A stretch of 11,585 bases of DNA from Brachyspira pilosicoli. Lineage in GTDB: Bacteria > Spirochaetota > Brachyspiria > Brachyspirales > Brachyspiraceae. The translations under genes and the position numbers were made by a program. The DNA is taken from positions 1 to 11,585 of the forward strand of contig NZ_SRZM01000271.1 of NCBI RefSeq assembly GCF_019402445.1, read 5' to 3'. The notes below the pieces were generated by a model. The model made no database searches, was not told where the DNA came from, and saw nothing but the letters and a program-made list of their open reading frames with translations. Of this stretch, positions 6,901-11,585 are shown piece by piece. Each line of letters begins with the position of its first letter. Positions within the stretch are counted from its first letter, which is position 1.

Positions 6901-7616
6901 TATTCTCTCTGTAATACGGTTGTAAAAATATACTCGCTTCCTATGTAATTAGCTATAACTGTATATAATGGAATGTTGTCTATTGTGAATATTGTAGCGT
7001 TCATCATCAATATGGCATCTCCATCTTTAATAGAAAGAATTTTTGCCATATCTGACGGGGCATTAATTGCTTCAAAAGTATATTTTCCATAACTAATTTT
7101 TATATTATATTGATTTTCATATAGATTGAATAATGAAGTATTTGGAGATACATATTTGTCTATATCAGGGCAGAGCTTTTCATTTATATATGTTTTCTCA
7201 TAACATACTATTTTATTTTCAGCTAATCTTAATCTTTCTATAAAAAATACTGATTCATTTTTTTTTAATTCCATTTTGTTTGCAATATCATCATTTGGAA
7301 TAATTTTTTCTGCTCTATATACTATACTTCTAGGAGCTTTATTTTCTCTTTTAGAAATTTCACTAAAACTTTCAATAGAAGCTAATTTGTAATCTAATTT
7401 TTTTTCTTTAACATATGTAGCTATACCGCTTTTGGAATATAGAATACCTTCAAATTTAAGTTTAGATAAAGCCTTTCTTAATGTATCTCTACTTACATTG
7501 TATGATTTTAATAAATCTTTTTCTTTAGGTATTTTATCTCCTCTTTTCCATATTCCATTATCTATTTTTTCTAAAATATCATCATATACTTTTTTATATA
7601 GAAAATTATTGCTCAT
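6900..7616 (-). CDS. GntR-family (HutC/UTRA subfamily) transcriptional regulator
   Basis: This 238-residue regulator has an N-terminal winged helix-turn-helix at about 5-70. The signature YDDILEKIDNGIWKRGDKIP (11-30) is followed by the recognition region VSRDTLRKALSKLKFEGILY (41-60). A UTRA ligand-binding domain spans about 93-234, with the typical FFIERLRLAE start (124-133) and the conserved hydrophobic C-terminal strands. UTRA regulators usually respond to sugar phosphates or related small molecules and mostly repress the neighbouring uptake genes. Here the permease operon begins 104 bases downstream on the same strand, behind a promoter flanked by twin palindromes. The ATG at 7616 has only a weak AGAG six bases upstream. 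The gene may be cotranscribed with the lipoprotein gene 33 bases upstream, or have its own AT-rich promoter that I cannot identify with confidence. Confidence 0.93.
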   Translation of the reverse strand: MSNNFLYKKVYDDILEKIDNGIWKRGDKIPKEKDLLKSYNVSRDTLRKALSKLKFEGILYSKSGIATYVKEKKLDYKLASIESFSEISKRENKAPRSIVYRAEKIIPNDDIANKMELKKNESVFFIERLRLAENKIVCYEKTYINEKLCPDIDKYVSPNTSLFNLYENQYNIKISYGKYTFEAINAPSDMAKILSIKDGDAILMMNATIFTIDNIPLYTVIANYIGSEYIFTTVLQRE

Positions 7617-7627
7617 AATAAACTCTA

Positions 7628-7645
7628 TTTTTTAATTTTAAAAAA
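7628..7645. repeat. AT-only inverted repeat between lipoprotein and gntR
   Basis: TTTTTTAA and TTAAAAAA flank two bases in the short gap between the two genes. It could attenuate read-through from the lipoprotein gene into gntR. A pure A/T stem of eight pairs with a two-base loop would be weak as RNA, so no function is claimed. Confidence 0.3.
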
Positions 7646-7649
7646 TTAA

Positions 7650-8216
7650 TTAATAATATCTAAGTGATATACTTCCTCTTTTTATTGTAATAGTGACTGT
7701 AGAATTGCTTAATTTTAATTCTATTTCATTATTTCTCTTTCTATCTTCTCCCATAGTCCAAGCTCTATTTTGTGGTTCAAATAATCCTACTTTTGTATTT
7801 CCAAATCTATTTTTCTCTTCTAAAAATATTTGAACATCATAATATTTTATTACTATACCGTCAATTCCTTTTATAGTTTCTTCTGTAATTTTTAAAGGTG
7901 CTACTAATGATGAGTTTTTAATTTCATCTTCTGTCATATCTTCTACATTATTAGAATTTAATACATAATATTTTTTTTCGTTTATATATATAGATTGTAT
8001 TTCAGAATCTGCTCCATATTTTACTATTTTCTCTTTAGCATCATCTTCTTTTAATGTTTCTTCTTTAGTGTTATTATTTTCTTTAGTTTCAGATTTATCA
8101 TTAATTTCTGTTTTATTATTATTATCTTTTATATTGTTACTGTCTTTTGCTGTTTCTAGTGTTCTGCATCCTACAGTGCATAAAATAATAATAAAAGTTA
8201 TCATCTTTTTAAACAT
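7650..8216 (-). CDS. Putative lipoprotein of unknown function
   Basis: This 188-residue protein starts with a short positive region (MFKKM), a hydrophobic core and a lipobox-like TVGC (14-17). Cys17 would be lipidated and the protein anchored in a membrane; spirochaete lipoboxes are relaxed, so the Thr-Val-Gly is acceptable. Residues 20-63 are a low-complexity linker rich in Asn, Lys, Glu, Asp and Thr, as often found between a lipid anchor and a folded domain. The rest (about 65-188) is predicted beta-rich, with many alternating hydrophobic residues such as VTITIKRGSISLRYY at the end. I recognise no family. The start is supported by a strong GGAGG ten bases upstream. It diverges from the aldo/keto reductase gene and is followed by gntR after 33 bases, but a link to the sugar module is not shown. 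Confidence 0.8.
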   Translation of the reverse strand: MFKKMITFIIILCTVGCRTLETAKDSNNIKDNNNKTEINDKSETKENNNTKEETLKEDDAKEKIVKYGADSEIQSIYINEKKYYVLNSNNVEDMTEDEIKNSSLVAPLKITEETIKGIDGIVIKYYDVQIFLEEKNRFGNTKVGLFEPQNRAWTMGEDRKRNNEIELKLSNSTVTITIKRGSISLRYY

Positions 8217-8244
8217 TTATCTTAAACCTCCAAATTATTATATA

Positions 8245-8273
8245 TATAAATCAAAAATAATAACTATTGTAAA
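8245..8273 (-). promoter_or_regulatory. Putative promoter of the lipoprotein gene
   Basis: On the minus strand TTTACA (8273-8268) is followed by a 17-base spacer and TTTATA (8250-8245). The start would be near 8238, leaving about 22 nucleotides that include GGAGG (8231-8227). The surrounding DNA is almost entirely A/T, so alternative -10 matches exist. Confidence 0.4.
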
Positions 8274-8304
8274 AAGTAATATATATATTTTCGGTAAAAT
8301 ATCT

Positions 8305-8352
8305 AAAATGTATTATAAATATTTAAATTTACAATTTTTCAAAAATGTATTA
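8305..8352. repeat. Pair of 11-bp direct repeats upstream of the aldo/keto reductase
   Basis: AAAATGTATTA occurs at 8305-8315 and again at 8342-8352, 37 bases apart, with similar AAATATT tails. The second copy overlaps the predicted -10 of the reductase promoter, so the pair could be a regulator site. In such A/T-rich DNA it could also be chance. Confidence 0.35.
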
Positions 8353-8356
8353 AAAT
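8328..8356 (+). promoter_or_regulatory. Putative promoter of the aldo/keto reductase gene
   Basis: TTTACA (8328-8333), a 17-base spacer and TAAAAT (8351-8356) form a reasonable sigma70-type promoter. The predicted start near 8363 would leave the AGGAG (8365-8369) almost at the 5' end of the message, which is unusually close. A more upstream start remains possible. Confidence 0.4.
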
Positions 8357-8378
8357 ATTCATATAGGAGTTATTAATT

Positions 8379-9353
8379 ATGAATAGATATGATAGTATGA
8401 TTTTTAATAGATGTGGTAAAAGCGGCTTAAAATTACCTATAATATCTCTTGGTTTATGGCATAATTTTGGTGAGAATTGTGATTATAATAATATGAAAGA
8501 TATTATAAATACTGCTTTTGATAATGGTATAACACATTTTGATTTGGCTAATAATTATGGTCCTCCATATGGAGCTGCTGAAATTAATATGGGTAAAATT
8601 TTAAACGAAGGTTTTAATAAATATAGAGATGAAATTATAATAAGCACTAAAGCAGGCTATGATATGTGGGATGGACCTTATGGAGATTGGGGCAGTAAAA
8701 AATATATAATAGCGAGTATTAATCAAAGCTTAAAAAGACTGAATCTTGAGTATGTTGATATATTTTATCATCATAGAATGGACAGTGAAACTCCACTTGA
8801 AGAGACTATGGAGGCATTGACTAGAATAGTAAAGAGCGGAAAAGCTTTATATATTGGTCTTTCTAATTATGATGGAGCTACTATGGAGAGAGCTTCTAAA
8901 ATATTAACATATGCTAATGTGCCTTTTATAATTAATCAGAATAGATATTCTATATTTGATAGAACTATAGAAAATAATGGACTTAAATTAAAGGCAAAGA
9001 AATTATCAAAAGGAATAATAGCTTATAGTCCTCTTGCCCAGGGTTTACTTACAGATAAATATATTGACGGTATACCTAGCGACAGCAGAATGGCTACAGA
9101 TGGAAGATACTTGAAAAAAGATGCTATTACAAGAGATAGATTAAGACAAATAAAAGAACTTAATGACTTAGCTAAGGAGAGGGGGGAAACTTTAGCACAA
9201 ATGGCTTTGAGATGGGTATTAAAAGACGAAGAGATTACAAGTGTTTTAATAGGGGCTTCTAAACCTAGCCAAATAATAGAAAATCTTAAAATAATAAATA
9301 AAAATAATTTAACAGATTTAGAACTTAAAAAAATTGATGATATAACTTTGTAA
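8379..9353 (+). CDS. yghZ: Aldo/keto reductase, YghZ (L-glyceraldehyde 3-phosphate reductase) type
   Basis: This cytoplasmic NADPH-dependent reductase has 324 residues. Family motifs are easily read: RCGKSGLKLPIISLGLWHNF (11-30), the catalytic tetrad Asp55 and Tyr60 in FDLANNYGPPYG, Lys91 in ISTKAGYDMW, and a histidine of YHHR (131-132). The C-terminal cofactor segment SVLIGASKPSQIIENL is also present. These match E. coli YghZ and related potassium-channel-beta-like reductases, which reduce L-glyceraldehyde 3-phosphate and detoxify methylglyoxal-type aldehydes. The protein ends at KIDDITL, about 20 residues before the E. coli protein, a non-catalytic tail. AGGAG nine bases upstream supports the ATG. 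It is transcribed alone, away from the lipoprotein gene, and ends at a bidirectional terminator. The substrate in this organism is inferred. Confidence 0.93.
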   Translation: MNRYDSMIFNRCGKSGLKLPIISLGLWHNFGENCDYNNMKDIINTAFDNGITHFDLANNYGPPYGAAEINMGKILNEGFNKYRDEIIISTKAGYDMWDGPYGDWGSKKYIIASINQSLKRLNLEYVDIFYHHRMDSETPLEETMEALTRIVKSGKALYIGLSNYDGATMERASKILTYANVPFIINQNRYSIFDRTIENNGLKLKAKKLSKGIIAYSPLAQGLLTDKYIDGIPSDSRMATDGRYLKKDAITRDRLRQIKELNDLAKERGETLAQMALRWVLKDEEITSVLIGASKPSQIIENLKIINKNNLTDLELKKIDDITL

Positions 9354-9390
9354 GTAGAGTAGACAGTATCTAAAATAATTAAAACATAAA

Positions 9391-9424
9391 AAAGCCTATG
9401 ATAGAAAAACATATCATAGGCTTT
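9391..9424. terminator. Bidirectional intrinsic terminator between convergent genes
   Basis: The 13-base arms AAAGCCTATGATA (9391-9403) and TATCATAGGCTTT (9412-9424) are perfect reverse complements around an 8-base loop. The plus-strand product ends in CTTTATTATT. The minus-strand product ends in a seven-base U run (GGCTTTTTTTATG), the stronger direction. It lies about 38 bases after the reductase stop and 17 bases after the stop of the TPR gene, so it serves both. Confidence 0.9.
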
Positions 9425-9440
9425 ATTATTTAAAAGAGTT

Positions 9441-11585
9441 TTACTTTAAATTAAACATAGTCTTCGGTATATAATCATCTATAATAACGCTGTTTTTTAA
9501 GTTTCTCTTGCTCTGTATAGCCATCATATTATATTTTGAAGCACCAATATTTTGATTGTCTATATTAACTGTTCTTTTTTCAGCCATATCTAAATCTATG
9601 TTAGATGTTCTTAATTGGTCAAAATATTCACTAGCAACAACAAAATTCTTGAAAGCCATTTGCTCATTTTCTATTTGGTTACTTACAACAGAATTATAAG
9701 CATAAGATACACCTATATTATTATGTAAACTAGCTAAATAACTAATAAACATAAAGTCTTTTTCTGTACGCATTTCAAATTTATCTCTTCTGCTTTCTAA
9801 TGCCTTATTCAAAGCATTTCTATAAAAACCATTAGCTAAATTTGCTCTGTCTAAATGAAGAAGAGAATTACCTAAAGCATACGATACAATGCTGTTATCA
9901 GGATTTTTGTAGAATAAATCATTGAATCCCTGAAAAGCTAAATCATATTCTCCATCTAAATAGTATATCCAAGATAAATTATAAAGTAATTGGTCGCTTC
10001 TCAAATCTGGTGCCAAATTATCATAAGCTATCTTATAATGTTCTTTTGCTTTTTTATAATCATTATCCTGATAAAAATACAAGTTAGCTAAATTAAAGTT
10101 AGCATCTGGATATAAGCTATTTTTCTCTAATGCTAATTTGAAATTATTAATAGCACTTCCATATTCTTTTAAGTTATAATATATCTGTCCAAGCATATTA
10201 TACACATATTCCTCTCCAACATTATAAGGATTAGAAGTATATAGAGGGAGAGCTGAATTTATTAATATCTCTTTAGCTCTATCATAGTGTTTTAATCTAG
10301 CTTCATAATCTGCATATCCTACAATAGATTCTAAATTATTTGTGTATTTTGCTAATAATTTTTCAAACAATTTTCTAGCACCATAAAAATCATCTTTATC
10401 CAATAAATATTTTGCTAATTTAGGATAAACCTCATCATCTATATATCCGCTTTTTAATCTATTTATATGATTTTGCAAATCTTTAACATCTTGATAATTA
10501 TCTTGATATATTTTTATAAGCATTACTCTTTTTCTTGGTATAACATTATCTCCAAATTTATTTATCATTTCTCTGTAGTTTTCATAAGCATTATTATAAT
10601 AATTAGGCTCTACTAGAGTTTTAGCTCTGCTTATCATAAGAACACCAAGGTCATCATATATTCTCTTTAAATCTTTTTCTTTATCAGTGTAAGTCATTAA
10701 ATTATTATACAACTCTTCACCACTGTCATAATCTTCTTTTGATAATTCTTTTTCACCTTTATTTCTATAGTAATATCCAAATAAAAGTCTAGTATCAATA
10801 TTTCTAGGTTTTATGTCTACAGAAGTTTCTAGTTTTTTTAATGCATAATCAAAAGCAAATCTATCTATATATTCTTTTGCATACTTATTGTACCATTTTA
10901 TTTTTTTAGGAGTTAATTTATCACCTTTAGCAAAATTTCTCTCTGCTTCATCAAATTGGCTATTATATATATTTTCTAAACCCATTTTGAAATATCTATT
11001 AGCTAAAACAGGCTTATATATAAATTGATATGAAAATAATACTATACCAACAAATAATATTAAGAATATTGCAGCAACTCTTATTATCTTAGCATATTCT
11101 TTCAATGAGCTAGGAATAGGTATAATATCTAATAATCCACCTCTAGAATCTGAAATACTTAAACCTAATTCATTATTAATGAAATCTGTTATATATTCAT
11201 TAGACTCACCTTTCTCTAGAGCTTTTAATAATTTTTGCATAGAGTTTTTGGAGAGTTTTTCATTTAATATAGCATCTAAAACATGATATCTAGTAATAGG
11301 AGATAATCTTTTTATATTGTCTATAACTTCATCATCATTTATATCTTTATCAACATCATCATATTTTGATTCTCCTAGACTATCTGCAGAATCTGGAGAA
11401 GGTAATGTATTTTCTTCTTCAATTATTCTTACATTACCAGCAACATTTCCAACCATTAAGTTATCATCAGTATTTTCTATAGTATTATCTGTTATATTTT
11501 CTGTTTCATCTTGAGTGGTAATATCGTTATCTAATACTTTATCTAAATCATTAGCATCATCTTCTTTAGTGTCTTTCTCATCATC
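9441..11585 (-). CDS. TPR-repeat membrane protein, 5' end outside the window; possible flagellar collar protein (FlcA-like)
   Basis: The frame stays open from the stop at 9441 to the right edge. About 714 residues are visible and the start codon is missing. An ATG at 11456 exists but has no ribosome binding site, and the 43 codons before it continue the same acidic Asp/Asn/Glu/Thr-rich composition. Numbered from that Met, 1-50 are acidic and disordered, and 51-100 form a small helical region (LSPITRYHVLDAIL...). Residues 124-146 are one membrane helix, and 150-671 form an all-helical array. Clear tetratricopeptide repeats lie at about 417-550, for example MLGQIYYNLKEYGSAINNFK (421-440) and NFNLANLYFYQDNDYKKAKE (453-472). 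An inside-out topology would place the TPR part in the periplasm. This layout resembles spirochaete flagellar collar TPR proteins (Borrelia BB0326, FlcA). That assignment is inferred, and a generic TPR scaffold is the alternative. Confidence 0.85.
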   Translation of the reverse strand, partial: DDEKDTKEDDANDLDKVLDNDITTQDETENITDNTIENTDDNLMVGNVAGNVRIIEEENTLPSPDSADSLGESKYDDVDKDINDDEVIDNIKRLSPITRYHVLDAILNEKLSKNSMQKLLKALEKGESNEYITDFINNELGLSISDSRGGLLDIIPIPSSLKEYAKIIRVAAIFLILFVGIVLFSYQFIYKPVLANRYFKMGLENIYNSQFDEAERNFAKGDKLTPKKIKWYNKYAKEYIDRFAFDYALKKLETSVDIKPRNIDTRLLFGYYYRNKGEKELSKEDYDSGEELYNNLMTYTDKEKDLKRIYDDLGVLMISRAKTLVEPNYYNNAYENYREMINKFGDNVIPRKRVMLIKIYQDNYQDVKDLQNHINRLKSGYIDDEVYPKLAKYLLDKDDFYGARKLFEKLLAKYTNNLESIVGYADYEARLKHYDRAKEILINSALPLYTSNPYNVGEEYVYNMLGQIYYNLKEYGSAINNFKLALEKNSLYPDANFNLANLYFYQDNDYKKAKEHYKIAYDNLAPDLRSDQLLYNLSWIYYLDGEYDLAFQGFNDLFYKNPDNSIVSYALGNSLLHLDRANLANGFYRNALNKALESRRDKFEMRTEKDFMFISYLASLHNNIGVSYAYNSVVSNQIENEQMAFKNFVVASEYFDQLRTSNIDLDMAEKRTVNIDNQNIGASKYNMMAIQSKRNLKNSVIIDDYIPKTMFNLK

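Noticed and set aside
8068..8376. Plus-strand open frame of 102 codons ending just before the aldo/keto reductase
   Set aside because: Its first half is the complement of the lipoprotein's low-complexity linker and its second half is the A/T-rich promoter region. The Leu/Ser/Ile-rich product is typical of such shadows.
9350..9380. Possible frameshift truncating the C-terminus of the aldo/keto reductase
   Set aside because: The protein is about 20 residues shorter than E. coli YghZ, but the missing tail is not catalytic and no downstream frame continues it convincingly.
9023..9412. Minus-strand open frame opposite the 3' half of the aldo/keto reductase
   Set aside because: It runs through the bidirectional terminator and is antisense to a conserved enzyme.
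1..11585. CRISPR array, tRNA/rRNA genes, IS or phage elements, toxin-antitoxin pairs
   Set aside because: I found no regularly spaced repeats, cloverleaf-like or rRNA-like stretches, transposase or integrase motifs, or small paired genes.

Overview
The window is strongly AT-rich, prefers A/T-ending codons, and has short intergenic gaps with near-consensus TTGACA/TATAAT-type promoters. Three things suggest a spirochaete, most likely Brachyspira: the low GC, a chemoreceptor with a double-Cache sensor, and a large inner-membrane-anchored TPR protein resembling spirochaete periplasmic flagellar collar proteins. This assignment rests on composition and gene content, not on a marker gene. No phage, IS, CRISPR, tRNA or rRNA is visible, and no gene-free stretch exceeds about 180 bases.

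Layout. (1) 1-649, plus strand: a perfect GC-looped inverted repeat at the left edge, then a promoter and tag (3-methyladenine DNA glycosylase I, real start at 101). (2) 672-4201, minus strand: a two-gene unit read from right to left, a GTG-started methyl-accepting chemotaxis protein followed by a Na+/phosphate cotransporter of the NptA/PhoU-like type. A TTGCAT-N17-TATAAT promoter precedes it. (3) 4296-7616, minus strand: a small sugar-type module made of a GntR/UTRA repressor gene, an unusual permease that fuses a soluble glycine-rich alpha/beta domain to a PTS EIIC-like membrane domain, and a TIM-barrel protein with ribulose-phosphate-barrel-like phosphate-binding motifs. A hairpin that pairs fully only as minus-strand RNA closes the module. 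(4) 7650-9353: a lipoprotein of unknown function (minus) and a YghZ-type aldo/keto reductase (plus), divergent from a shared 162-base promoter region. (5) 9391-11585: a bidirectional terminator, then the C-terminal part of a TPR membrane protein (minus) whose reading frame runs off the right edge.

How it fits together. The most interesting region is the module at 4.3-7.6 kb. Upstream of the permease gene, two 16-bp perfect palindromes share the core ATACGTAT and flank a good promoter (TTGACA-N16-TATACT). Their centres are 63 bp apart, about six helical turns. They are good candidates for operators of the adjacent GntR/UTRA protein, possibly through looping. I infer that the module takes up and processes a sugar or sugar acid that I cannot name. 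The EIIC has no EIIA or EIIB partner here, its N-terminal domain is not a PTS phosphotransfer domain I recognise, and the barrel protein does not match a named enzyme I can recall.
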